Part shown: positions 22,367-33,179 of the stretch, piece after piece
Layout: each line of letters opens with the position of its first letter
Position numbering within the stretch: position 1 is the first letter of the stretch
Assembly: GCA_018806985.1 (NCBI GenBank)
Contig: JADANN010000085.1
Span: 1 to 64,000 of the forward strand
Length of the DNA stretch: 64,000 bases
Direction: 5' to 3'
Source: Angiostrongylus vasorum
Taxonomy: Eukaryota; Nematoda; Chromadorea; Rhabditida; Metastrongylidae
Translations under genes and position numbers: made by a program
Notes under the pieces: generated by a model
Told to the model about the DNA's origin: nothing
The model's database searches: none
Seen by the model: only the letters and a program-made list of their open reading frames with translations

Positions 22367-23868
22367 TTGGTTCTATTTCCTATTAACCTCGGCAATGGAT
22401 TATAAACGCGTTATTTTCTTGTTCAGCAATCACGAGGTTGTTAAACAGCATACATTTACTTCCGTACAAAAAACGCAATACAATGCAACACTAGCTGACG
22501 TTTTGGTACATCGTAGCCTTTCTTTCTGGGCCTAGAAGGGTATACTCATATGCAATTCACTAGACCAAACGCTTGAACAACACATTCAAGGAAGTGAAAA
22601 TCTCTATGGCAATCACATGATGAACAGCTTCTGGAAAAACCCACCGTTTTTTAAGTGACTTCTACTAAGCAAGATTAGAACAGCTGTTTATAGTTCCATT
22701 TGGTTGGGGACTGCGCCACCCCACATCAAAAATTGATGCGAAGATACGGGGATCAGATCGCGAGCGGCTTTGAGCATTCCTCCATGCTGTTCACTGTAGG
22801 ATTTTTAGCATTAATCCAAAAAGCCCAAAGAAATTCGCGCTTTGGTGTTTGTGCGGCCTGTGCAAGGATATTGACTCTTACATCAAAATCTTCTCCGCTA
22901 TGTTCTTGTATCCTATGCGCGCCCAGTGGAGTACTCTGTCTTGCTATTCGCTTTCCATCTAAGGGTTCTCTTGTACGGATACAAAAAAGGTCTGCCCGTT
23001 TCGCCAATATATTCGTCTCCGCAAGTACTACAAAAGGTCAGGTATGTCGAACCTGAACTCATGCAGTCACCTTCCCTGCCGTAAGGGCAAATTACACAGT
23101 TTGATGTTTCACATAGACGGTCATACAAGCGGTTACGAACTAACCGACGACGTAGAGTATCTGGCGGTATTTCAACTGTCGCTACTGATTCTCACAGACG
23201 TGCCCTTCTTAGCATCGCTTTAGCACCTAGCTACGCTTACTTCTAATAAAGGGCAATATAAACGGAATTTTCTTCTAACCAAGTGTTTCGTTTTGGCGCA
23301 TCATCTCATTCTAAACTTATCTCATGTGGTTTATAATTCGTAGCCAATGGAGATGGCTATTTTTTCGATCAAAAATCGTGCGATTCGTCCTTTACCTCCC
23401 TTTTCGGGCACACAGAGGTGGCTGTTCGAAACATGTTTCTTATAAGTGCCCTCTTTGTGTTTGAGGGGTGGGAAAGAGAGGGAATCAACAAGGATGGTTT
23501 ATTACTCGGTTTTCAGTAGCCATTTGCCATGTAACTTCTATCTCATTACTTAACTTGAACGTTATGGAATCGAAGCCAAATTTTTTTTCGGTTTTACCCT
23601 GGTGAATTTAACATAGTCAATATGTTCCTTCAACATTTTAAAGCATTTGTCCATCTACTCCTGAGTACAGAATATGACAAAACAATCATCGATTTATCTG
23701 CAGTAGAGCAGCGGCCGGAAATCAGTAATGGGGGTTTCTACTTTAGATATAAACGTAATGGCAAGGCTTGGTGCCAATCGCTGACCCATAGCCAACTCCA
23801 TTATTTGCGCGCACTATTTCACAGACCATCCGTAAATCGAGCAGTTTAGGCACTCTTTTGAGAGATAG
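22367..23868 (-). pseudogene. PLE copy: RT palm to tail, stop codon in motif C
   Basis: Reading from 23868 down, the order is RT motif B and C region, thumb, linker (23340-23500), GIY-YIG domain with STYLTFCSTCGDEYIGETGR (about 23060-22980, shifted afterwards), HSGEDFDVRVNILAQ, the 3' region, and a tail ending near 22367. Motif C reads CR-stop-IDD, because the tyrosine codon is TAA. The copy at 33.2-34.9 kb has the identical stop. The tail ribozyme core is degraded (GAAAC is CAAAAC). Confidence 0.83.
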
Positions 23869-23920
23869 GAGATTGGAGTTAGAGATAGTTACAGTTATTT
23901 TAAAAGATAAGAGTTACCTC

Positions 23921-24063
23921 AATAGGAGTATTAAAAAGAAAGAATCATAGCTGGAATTTCAACGACCGACTTCCTATTAATCTCGGCATCGACCATATAG
24001 TTTTCGATATTCTTGTTGAGTAAATACGAGGTGTTACTTTATTCTTTATTCCATTAAAGCTGA
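23921..24063 (-). mobile_element. detached PLE tail abutting the inverted repeat
   Basis: Nearly identical in reverse to 34750-34895, including CTCAACAAGAATAT-type, CCGAGATTAATAGGAAG and the following CCAACTATGATTC segment. It stops within the ribozyme motif, at AGCTGACG, exactly where the left arm of the 2.3 kb inverted repeat starts. It could be the upstream terminal repeat of the PLE at 22367-23868. Confidence 0.6.
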
Positions 24064-24205
24064 CGATCTTGAGTGAATGGCAAGAAATATTAGGTCTTTT
24101 TCGAAATGAATGTTCGATTTCAACTTATTTGTCTAAAATGGCATGCATCAGCTGAGGATAAGGTTCATCTGTCAATACAACACCATTTGAATTTATGCAT
24201 TCCTG

Positions 24206-24420
24206 CTAACTAGAAACAAGCCCACTTCTGCGGTGACATAAAAATTCAGAACTTCTATGGGTGATTAAATAACTAAAGAGAGTTTCCATCCCGGCTTGGC
24301 TTGTGGAGCTTTTCTCACGCAGAATGTTATCAAGATTACTGATGAAGTTGTACTCAGTAGACGAGATATCTCGAAAGCATGGTAGACGAAACCGAGTTTC
24401 GTAGTCCTTCACGTTCAACT
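24206..24420 (-). pseudogene. mariner transposase C-terminus (left arm)
   Basis: The minus strand reads KDYETRFRLPCFRDISSTEY, then NFISNLDNILREKS and ITHRSSEF. This fits the mariner end (LPHPPYSPDLSPTDYHFF, then LDNFLREK and a final RSPDFY block). The SPD catalytic aspartate region has decayed to FRDISS. An identical reading occurs in the right arm at 37375-37599. Confidence 0.55.
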
Positions 24421-24439
24421 TCCACGGTGTCTACTGCAC

Positions 24440-25080
24440 GATGCTTCACCGCCTGTTATCACGGAAATGAGTTGTTAGTTTCCGATTATTAATGATTGGT
24501 GACGCTGCTGAAGTCAGTGCAATTCGTCAAATTTTTCGTCGTAATCATTTCAGACTGAGGAACTTGTACTGTAGTGCAGTAGTAGCCGACGATTGTGAAA
24601 CTAATTCTCAATTCAAATGCGTATTGGGAAGTCGAACAAGAACGCTTCCTCTATAAAATCTATTTTTATGCACGACGAATCGAAGACATAGGGGAGCGCC
24701 ATGAAGCCACGGCACTTCCATTAGAAATTTGCGATGTAAGAAAAGTGAATAAGCAGCTCAGTGTCGTGCTGGTTGCAATTCTTGGCGAGAAACAATTTCA
24801 ACATGCAATTATTTCCCTATTCACCGTTTAATTCCGGAACCAGGAAACGCTATTGGTCCAAGAAGACATTCCATAGCTACCACGTTTTTAGTTGGATGGT
24901 GTCGCACGATTGCTGAAATCTCTTTAAAGTCAGGAAAGCATTCATGGGATGATCTTTAAGTATTGTAAAGGTACATGACATTCTTGCCAGTCAAATAATA
25001 GATTTTGACGGTAAATTTCGCTGCCATTTCTTTAAACACTTATCTCTTTCAATAGGTTTTAAAGAAGTGTACCAATGAGC
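24440..25080 (+). repeat. three-copy module (also 27.64-28.29 and 36.72-37.35 kb)
   Basis: Blocks such as TTAGAAATTTGCGATGTAAG and AGGAAACGCTATTGGTCCA recur in direct order at 27640-28290 and in reverse at 36720-37350. Each copy keeps a short open frame ending EKQFQHAIISLFTV, but no known domain is visible. Confidence 0.7.
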
Positions 25081-25798
25081 GTTCATTGGTAAGCTAACAT
25101 GAGTCCACCAGAAGGCAGGCCACCAGGAGTCATTGTAAAGGCCAGATATGCATTCAATCACCTCCAACGAAACTTAACGAAGTCGAATGCATGGCGCATC
25201 CATTGGGGATTAATCAACGCTGAAAGCTTTATTTTTTTTTCTCCTGATCATTTTTTTCTTTTTGGTTACTAAGACAAGTTTTTCTTCTGTTTAGGCGGCC
25301 AAAGAGTGTTGATTCTTCGCAGCAGTGGTTCCACACTCCACCGTCCATCTATCACACAACCTCTTTCACCACCAACAGTTCCAATAACGCTTCGACCCTT
25401 CGCAAAACGAGTGCGTTCTAACTATTGGATTGCGAGCCATAAGCGAAAAAAAGGTAGCCTAGAATAATGTAGAAGAATTTTGTTTTGAGATTTTACCACT
25501 TTACCAAGAATTTTTGAAGCTGATGAGTTTAGACGGCGACAGTAGCCGGTTTTGCTTACGGCTCCGCCTTATGGGCGCCGTTCTCTACTGTGAACGAAGA
25601 AACGCCAAAAAGGCAGAACGCAGCAAACGACGCTATCGAAGAGACATCTAGGTGGTCATCCTCTAAATGACTGATATGATGAAGAATGAAAAAAGCATAC
25701 TTTAGTTTGGACGATTTTTTGGATTCTTTACCAACATTGTTTTCATCTTCCTGGATGACTAACTTAACACGAGGTTGGTAAAAAAAATGTGTGTTCAG

Positions 25799-25832
25799 CT
25801 AACGTTTCGACGTCTTGGTCTTCCTCGGAGTC
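25799..25832 (-). ncRNA. second-family hammerhead-like core
   Basis: On the minus strand: CTCCGAGGA, stem II GAC...GTC, GAAAC, then GTT as cleavage triplet. U4 is C, as in the 6264 copy. The mirror copy lies at 35962-35995 (+). Confidence 0.5.
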
Positions 25833-27219
25833 GATTATCCGATATTCGGAAGACGAAAACATGGAATCAGCAGAATAAATCTCTTTTATCAAGCTCGTGT
25901 TAGCTTAATAATCCAGAAAGGTGTTGATTGGTAGTGCCGAGGTTAAATGACGGTCTGTTTGAAAAATATTGTTTTAATCGCCTATAGACTCCGAATTACT
26001 AGTGTCAGTTTTGCGTCTACTGACGACTTTCGCAGAGTTTTTCGCTTTTGACGAGAGGATAACTTCTTTTGAAATAGTAACTAGGTCTTTCGGTCTTTGC
26101 TGCTATTGTCGGGCAAAACCACTTAGGTGGATAGGAATCGAGCTCTTCAACAGTATCATACTTACAATTTTAACATGATTACTTTTTTCGTTGTAGGCAA
26201 ACTGGCATAGGTAGTTTGTTATGTCGCCACTCGACGTCGGATCAGCATGTTCTCTATGGATTTCAGAACGAAGGGTTTCGTCTTATGAACGATGAAACTC
26301 CTCATGGTGGTGAGCAGATTTCGAGTTAGATCTTGTAAAGAGTTAGGGAGCTATAGGACGTCAAGATTATGGTGTTTTCGGAAGAGGAGTCAATCAACGA
26401 CCTGGGTTGATCTAGCTACCGACAAGTGAAGAAACGCACTCTCTCCATGGTTACTTTTTCCTAATCCTTATTACGTGTTGCTTAGTCTCAGATCACGTGT
26501 TGTATCAAAGAGGTTGCATTCAGCACAAATGAATCCACAGCCAAACGCCGAAAAAAGATTCAATGATTGCCCGCTCGGGGTGAATGTGAATCCTCCCTTC
26601 GATTGAATGCCAGCTGGACGATATCACATTTTTTTTCCTTATATAGAAAAAACCTCCAGAAGTGAGCCACAGAACCATTAAAAGTGCTGTGCTTAATTAC
26701 TGGTTCTATATGCATCCTTTCATTGATAAGCTAACATGAGTTTAATGAAAAAGGTCCATTCGACTAACTTTCTTTAAGAGCTCTTACCTTCTTGTTCGTT
26801 CTCTCTGGGCCCGATATGGTATTTACGTGTGCCGTTGACACTCTATCGCATCTTTTGTCCGAGCTACTTTTCAGTTAATGTCCCCCAATGGTGCCATCCG
26901 AAACAAAAAGAAGATCTTTGGAAAGATTGCAAAATACAGTTGTTTACGCCAAGCTTGTAAGAATCGCTTTATATTGGTCTGGGAATCACTTCATACTTCA
27001 GACGACGTGCCATTAGATCAGGCACAGCGTATAGACGGACTGAAAGTGGTCCATCTGATTATTGACAGAAGATGCTAATATAGGGATTCACCTCTTCCAC
27101 TGCTTTAAAAGTATAATGTTGCAGAATGACAAAGCTTTTAAAACAGGAGTTTTTTTGATGAGAAATTTCTTTGTTCGAAGTACTTAGATAGTTAAGGACA
27201 AGACACATGTGTCGTATCT

Positions 27220-27485
27220 TCTTCAGCAATTGCGTGGTTTTTTCTATAGCACACGTTTACGTCCATACAATAAGAGCATACACGGCCCAATGTAGCTGAC
27301 ATTTGGGCATTTTATCTTTCTTCAGAGTCGTAGAAGCGTACACTGATAAGCAATTTACTAGATCAGGCGCTTTAGTAGTAGAAACAAAAAGGTAAAAAAC
27401 TTTAAAAGATAATAGCACGACCAACAGCTTCTCGAAAAACGTATCGTTTCTACCTACTTTCCACCTATTAAGAACAGCCGCTCGG
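27220..27485 (-). mobile_element. PLE 3' region and tail, decayed
   Basis: The reverse strand carries CTCTGAAGAAAGATAAAATG followed by CCAAATGTCAGC where the ribozyme core should be, and the upstream 3' non-coding region. The GAAAC box is lost. Confidence 0.6.
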
Positions 27486-27639
27486 CGTCGAGAGTAGTAT
27501 ATGACTGAACCATTCCATTCAAAAGATCGATTCTGAGGTGATTATTCTTCGGATTTTTATCTTCACATCTCCGACATCGCAGTCCGACACCCAGGAACAT
27601 CTTCCAGCTGCGGTGAGGCGGTAAACCTTTAAAGGGCAC

Positions 27640-28290
27640 CGTCTGTTATGACGGAAAATTGTGAGAAAAGCTGTCAGTTTCCGATTACTAGTGATTGGTG
27701 AAGCTGCTGATGTTATTGCATTTCGTCGAAACTTTTCCTCGTAACCATTTCAGATTGAGGAAGTTGTACTGTTATGCAGTAGCTAGCCGAAGATTGTGAA
27801 TCTAATTCTCAATTCAAAATGCGCACTGGAAAGTCGAATACAAACATTTTTGTCACGAAATCTATTTTCATGCGAGTCAAATCGAAGACACAATCAGCGC
27901 TGTGAAAACCATCGGCTCTTCCCATTAGAAATTTGCGATGTAAGAAAATTGAATAAGCAGCTCAGTGCCGTGTTGGCTGCACTTCTCTGCGAGAAACAAT
28001 TTCAACACGCAATTATTTCCCTATTCACCGTGTAATTCCGCAACCAGGAAACGCTATTGGTCCAAAGAAGACATTCCATAGCTACCAAGCATTCAGTTGG
28101 ATGGTGTCGCACAAGTGTTAGAGTCTCTTTAAGGTCAGGATAGCATTCATGGGATGATCTTTAAGAATTGTAAAGGTACATGACATTTTTGCCAGTCGAA
28201 TAATAGATTTTGACAGTAAATTTCGCTACAATTTCTCTCAAACACTAATTTTTTCAATAGGTTTTAAAAAAATGTCGCATCCCCGTAGAA
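27640..28290 (+). repeat. third copy of the inverted-repeat module, inside the spacer
   Basis: Direct copy of 24440-25080, more diverged than the two arms are from each other. Lacks the mariner piece. Confidence 0.7.
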
Positions 28291-28660
28291 CTGCCCATGC
28301 GCTTATGCCACAATGGTCACTTCCAAGGAAATTTCAATGAGAAATTGATCCACCTATTGAGAGAAAATTTCGTTGATGTCCAATAGAAAAAATAAGCAAT
28401 ACTGCTTTAGGTGGTCCAAGTTTGAAAGAGTGCTCAACCAAAGACCTGAGTTGGCTTGGCTACCAGTAAGAAAAGAGACGTGCTCTGTGCGTGGTTATTT
28501 TCTCCTAATTCTTATCACATGTCGTTTAATCCCAAATCATGTATTGCGTCAAAGAGATTGCGTTCAGCGCAAGCGAATCCACCACCAAATGGAGAGAAAG
28601 GTTTAGTGATTGACCGTCTCAGAATGAGAGTGAATCCTCCCCTCAGTTGAATATGCTAAC

Positions 28661-28929
28661 ATAAGGTATATAATATGCTGACATAAGGTTGATGAAAAAG
28701 GTTGAAGTGTACCAAATTTTCAACGTGTTTCTCGCTCTTAGAGCTGATAATTCGAGTCGTTCGTCCACAGTCGTTCGTCTTCTCAATGTTTTGCCTTCGT
28801 CTTCGTATCGAGTCGAAAGTTGCTCGGTCGAGAACCGCTCAAATAAAGCGACCTCACCCAGCAGCGCTCTTCTATGCAAACCGTTGTTGTTGATAATGAT
28901 TGCCCGTTGACAATAATTGTTTTTTCAAT
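28661..28929. other. hammerhead-type tail remnant, otherwise unassigned
   Basis: TGCTAACATAAGG followed by AGAGCTGATAATTCGAGTCGT resembles the reverse second-family tail (as at 48.76 kb), but no core is left. Confidence 0.35.
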
Positions 28930-29240
28930 GTTTCCATCTACACACAGATGCAGTTGCGATGTAACTGACGCCGCAGAGTATTTTACGGAAGGTCAATAAC
29001 TGCCACATAACTTTCAGAACCACTTGTTCTAAGGCACTTCATTATGGTGTTACTTAAATCTTTCGAAACGAAGGGTAGCTTGAAATGAATCTTGTTTAAG
29101 TTTTAAAACATCATTTCGGAAATGAGCCTACCTCGTAGTCTGACCCAAGTGGCTTTTCCTTCGTTACCATTGCACTCGTCTATTTTTCGTGCCATCCTGT
29201 GCACACATTTTAAACTGTTTGGTACATGATTTTGTTCAGA
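28930..29240 (-). pseudogene. PLE linker fragment
   Basis: The reverse strand corresponds to the linker between RT and GIY-YIG seen at 42.3-42.7 kb, including the GGCACTTCATTATGG block. It runs head to head into a plus-strand RT piece at about 29255. Confidence 0.5.
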
Positions 29241-29254
29241 GCCCTTTTTTATGT

Positions 29255-30060
29255 ATAACAGAGAATAACAGAGAAGTACCTAAACGACGTTATTCTCTAT
29301 CGACCACCCTCTAAACGAACCATAGAAATCAATACAGAAAGTTATATAGAGAGTGGATCAATACGGCAAAGGCAGTGGGCTTGAAACCTTCAGTTATTTC
29401 TCAGCTAAAAACGAGCACCGAACTTGTCCTAGTATATACTTACTTATTAAGACACAAAAGTCTACATTACTGATGATCCTGCGTCCACCGAATCGTCATG
29501 ATTTAAAGTTGGGACCGATCATCAGTTGTATAGGTGGGCCAACGGAGAAAATGACATGGTTCCTCATCCTTATCCTGATCTAGTTATTGAAATTTATCTG
29601 CGCAATACCAAAATTGTATACTGGAATCATTCGATGTTACTTCACTTTACAGCAATGTGTCGAATGACTCCGCGATGCAATCCATTTTTGACCTACTCTA
29701 GAACATGAAGGGAACATAAATAGGTATAGCTTGTCGATGCACCAACTAATGACTCTCTTAAAACAATGTGCTAGTTGTTCATTCTTTAAGTGGTCAAGAA
29801 GGTACTTCGTACAAATTAGAGGGTTGCCCAAGGGACAGCGATTAGCACCAAATCTTGCTATCGCTTTCATTATAAGGTTGAAGTTACAGGTCTCGATCGA
29901 CGACCCTTACTCTAGTGTCGAATTATAGAGGACTGCTTTGTCGTCTGTTGCAAACAAGAACACATCGAGAAGTGCTTTGAGAAACTTTTAGAAAGTGGCC
30001 AAATGATACCGAAAACCAAGTAGTAATAATATCCCAGAGCATTACCTTTCCTCTCAACCT
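29255..30060 (+). pseudogene. PLE RT fragment, degenerate motif C
   Basis: The plus strand reads CPSIYLLIKTQKS and LKLGPIISCIGGPTEKMTWF (fingers), then a gap, then IRGLPKGQRLAPNLAIAF (motif B, 29810-29880). Motif C at 29922-29933 reads IIED instead of YIDD. Thumb remnants follow (KPSSNNIPEHYL and SHIKISPIKNMRRTAKN). Several stops. Motif A is missing. Confidence 0.82.
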
Positions 30061-31694
30061 TCACACATAAAGATTTCTCCTATCAAAAACATGCGCCGAA
30101 CTGCTAAAAATGTGTGCACAGGAGAAGAGGAAAGGAAGGAATCTCGAAAATCAACGTCATTAGTGCAAGAAGCGTTGCCGGACTGTACTAAAATACCGCA
30201 CTTTAATGAGTCCAAACGTCCGTTGAAATGAGAAAAGAAACTGAGCCTCACTTGTGAGCAGATTATGGACACAATGAACTACAGCTTTTTTGTCGGTCTT
30301 TTAAGCCTTCTATATGTCTAAGAAAAGGCAAACGTTTATGGAGCGCCGTCTGAGTTTTCTTCATTTTCTTTTCGGGGAAAACAAAGGTGAGGAAAAGAAT
30401 TATTGAAAAGTTTTGTATGGCGAAGCCGTCGTTCCACCTGACTAACACTTGCATGTCCCTCACCGTTCCCTCTTCTATCTGAAGAATGTTCGGATGACGA
30501 CGAATTACAGAATACGTGGTGATCCTGCACGCCCCTACCCAGCCCCTATTCGCTCATCAGGTATTCGTGAGCTCAAATCATTTTGAAACTATTGAAACGG
30601 AAACAAAGGAAATATTGAGGATAACAACCATTCTCACTAGTGGTGTAGTTTTTTTCTATATCAGGTAATGCTCATTTATTTTCCAGAATATTCTCCTGTG
30701 ATTAAGAATAAAGTAACCCAAAAGCTCGTCCATCTGACGATAACTTGGCTGTGAAGTTTTCCAAAGAATCGGTGTGCACAAAAAATGATTTAAAAATATT
30801 TTGTAAGAAATTCCTAAAACAACGGGAAACAGAGTGGATGATTAATGTCAATCCCCACTCAGTTCGTTTATGTGATGACAAGACTCCTATACATACTTTC
30901 CTGCTTAGAAGACTTTTCTTGCTAGCAAGTGAAAAATCGAAAACATAGCGCTATGGGATTTTTGTTGAACAATACGGCGTTGATGATTTTTCCTTGCGAA
31001 GAGCTGTTGCGGCACAAAATTTCTGCTTGCACTTTTCATAAGCTACAGTAATCGTTGAACTATTTTCGAAAAAAATGACACTGTTGCGAACTTTTCACTT
31101 CAATGATCGTGTGAGTGCTTTATATGCTTTATATGACTTGAAAAGGAAATGAAAGATGAAATGACAAGATAAGCATAGCTATTATTGCACTTTTCTTCTA
31201 CACTGATACTCTCAACAGTCCTCTCAACGGTGTCACCTTCCAGTGGCAGGAACCACAAAAAAATTTGGTCAATAGGGAGAGTGGATCAACAATCTTCTTG
31301 CGTGACAGTGCAACGCCGAGTGAGGAAGTTTAATCATAGCTAAGCTCTACTCAGGAAGATTTGACCCGACACGACAAAGAAGACATTCATGCGGACGATG
31401 ACCAGATATGTACCATCGACTCAGATCAATCAAGCTCTGAAGAAAACGAAAACGTCGAGACGCTGGTTGAAAAAAGTTATATAACTCGTGTTACATCCTC
31501 GTTTTAGCTTAATTATTCAGAAAACCAATGGCTTTCTCATGACATGGTCAAAAGATGTTCAGATTTTACATGACGCAATATCAGCCGGTGCAAATCGATT
31601 TCATCAAAGCTATTGAGCGGATCACAATTTTAACTTACTATTTACTGCCTACTCTTTTTAGCGGCGGAGTATATATTATGAAATATAACTTTAA
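30061..31694. other. no gene recognised; one hammerhead-tail remnant
   Basis: At 31432-31470 (+) GCTCTGAAGAAAACGAAAACGTC followed by GAGACGCTGG is a decayed second-family core. An open frame at 30745-30948 and reverse frames at 30263-30530 have no recognisable domain. Confidence 0.4.
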
Positions 31695-31830
31695 ACGAAG
31701 GACCCGCATTGTGTGGTGGTGAACGCGTTACTCCCTCAGAAAGGACAATAGCGCGTTCGTTCCCCTACCGCAGACACCTGCGGTCCGGAGTTTTGCAAAT
31801 ATCTCAGCATCATTAAATTTTAATGAGCGG
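31695..31830 (+). mobile_element. SINE-2
   Basis: GGACCCGCATTGTGTGGTGG, AACGCGTTACTCCCTC and CACCTGCGGTCCGGAGTTTT match the 59.75 kb copy closely. Confidence 0.7.
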
Positions 31831-32039
31831 ATCGTTGAGTGCGCTATTCCTAGTGAACGGCTTGGAACTGCTAGGTCTCTTCGAAAATTTTTATTCGATT
31901 TCCACCTGTTTGTTTAAACTGGCATATTCCAGCTTATAATAGGTTTTCTTAATAGTCACAAAAACTATTAGAGTCTGCACACTGTTGCCAACAAAAAAAT
32001 GAGTTTACTTATACAAGTTGGGTAAAATTTTCAACTTCT

Positions 32040-32260
32040 GGAAGCAACCAAACTGTTAAAGAAAAGTCTCGGTCACGGCTCGGCTTCTGAAGCATTTCTT
32101 GCACAAGATGTCATCAAGATGCTTGAAGAAGTAAAATTCGAAAGGTTTGCAGCAGATGAACATAGTGGATAAGGCAGGCGTTCATAAGCCAGTTCCTTCA
32201 ACTTCTGAGGCGTCGATAATGCGGGGTTGGTCTGTGCATTATCACTGAGAAAGACTTGAC
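32040..32260 (-). pseudogene. mariner transposase fragment with frameshift
   Basis: The minus strand reads VFLSDNAQTNPALSTPQKLK and ELAYERLPYPL, equivalent to mariner FLHDNARPH and LGYEVLPHPP. Another frame then gives FEFYFFKHLDDILCKKCFRS. The SPDLSP catalytic segment is destroyed. A clearer relic of the same family lies at 4032-4187. Confidence 0.78.
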
Positions 32261-32790
32261 TTTTTCTTGTTCGGCAATGGTGAGGTTGATATACAACATG
32301 CATCTACTTCCATACAAAAACATACAATACAACAGTAGCTGACGTTTCGGCATTATCACCATATTTAGAGCCTGGAAGGGCATATTGATATGCACTTTAC
32401 CAGACCAAACGCTTTAATAACACATACGGGAAAACGAAAATGTGTATGGCAATCGTTGATCAACAGCTTCTCGAAGAACCCATCGTTTTTTTACGTGTCT
32501 TCTATTGAGGAAGAAAAGAACGGCTGATTAAGGTCACATATGGTTGATGATTGCACCACCCCACATCAAAAATCGATGCGAAGATAGTGAGCCGGGTATC
32601 GTGTGATCTCGGATATTCCTCCCTGCTATTCATTGTACGATCTTAGGCATTTATCCACAAAGCCCTTCAAGAACTCTGCGCATTAGTCTTTGCTCGTCGT
32701 TTTCGTAGGACTCCATCATTTACGCATTATTAGGAGACGCGTTACATAGACGTTCTAGGAGCACTTGGATGTTGGCGTAACGAACAGTAA
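32261..32790 (-). pseudogene. PLE tail, 3' region and internally deleted coding piece
   Basis: From left to right on the reverse strand are a tail ending near 32241, a core with GAAACGTC kept but CTGANGA changed to CTAAATA, the 3' region to about 32620, the last GIY-YIG codons, and then at 32700-32790 a jump to the RT motif A region. The RT palm, linker and most of the nuclease are deleted. Confidence 0.65.
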
Positions 32791-32989
32791 AACCACAACG
32801 TCGAAATAAATGCAAAATGCCTCATGTCTTCGGACGATGTTCTCAAAACCCTTGTCCACTATGACGGTAGGAAGTTCATCTCTAATCTTACAGCAGCATA
32901 AAATGTCGTGTACAAAAAATTAGAAAATTAATGAACTTAATAAACTCGAAGTTCGTTATACTATCAGTTCTGAAAAGTGGTGAGGATAA

Positions 32990-33178
32990 AGGATAAAACT
33001 CTCGGAGTTGATCATTCTCTTAGTGATGCGCCGTGCATTTGACTTCATCAAGCATCGTTCGAAGGTGATTGAATGCATACCTGGCCTTTACAATGACTCG
33101 CAGTGACCTAGCGATGTATCAAGCCAGTGCTACTATTCTCCAAGACAAATCTGGTAACAATTTGCTGACCAGCTCACC
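32990..33178 (-). mobile_element. SINE-1, truncated head
   Basis: Reverse tail (GAGTTGATCATTC, GATTGAATGCAT) and body (AGCCAGTGCTAC, CAAATCTGGTAACAA) are present. It stops where the following PLE starts. Confidence 0.65.
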
Positions 33179-33179
33179 T

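Larger units (their letters stand above)
24064..26380 (+). repeat. 2.3 kb inverted repeat, left arm
   Basis: Reverse complement of 35412-37728. Paired positions sum to about 61,790 throughout, and the stretches I compared differ only at scattered bases or one-base gaps. The spacer is 9.0 kb. The arm contains a mariner C-terminal fragment, a module also found at 27.64-28.29 kb, a SINE-1 3' end and a second-family hammerhead tail. Either an inverted duplication or two insertions of one composite element would explain it. Confidence 0.88.
26395..28660 (+). repeat. direct repeat pair 26395-26640 and 28415-28660
   Basis: Both copies share CACGT(G)TT..., AAAGAGRTTGC, TTCAGC and GAGAGTGAATCCTCCC-type blocks in the same order. 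Between them lie AT-rich sequence without genes (26641-27219), a reverse PLE tail (27220-27485) and the module at 27640-28290. Confidence 0.6.

Noticed and set aside
24595..24831. Repeated small protein ending EKQFQHAIISLFTV in the module copies
   Set aside because: The two direct copies differ by many amino acid changes and indels outside the C-terminus, and no family is recognised; kept only as a repeat.
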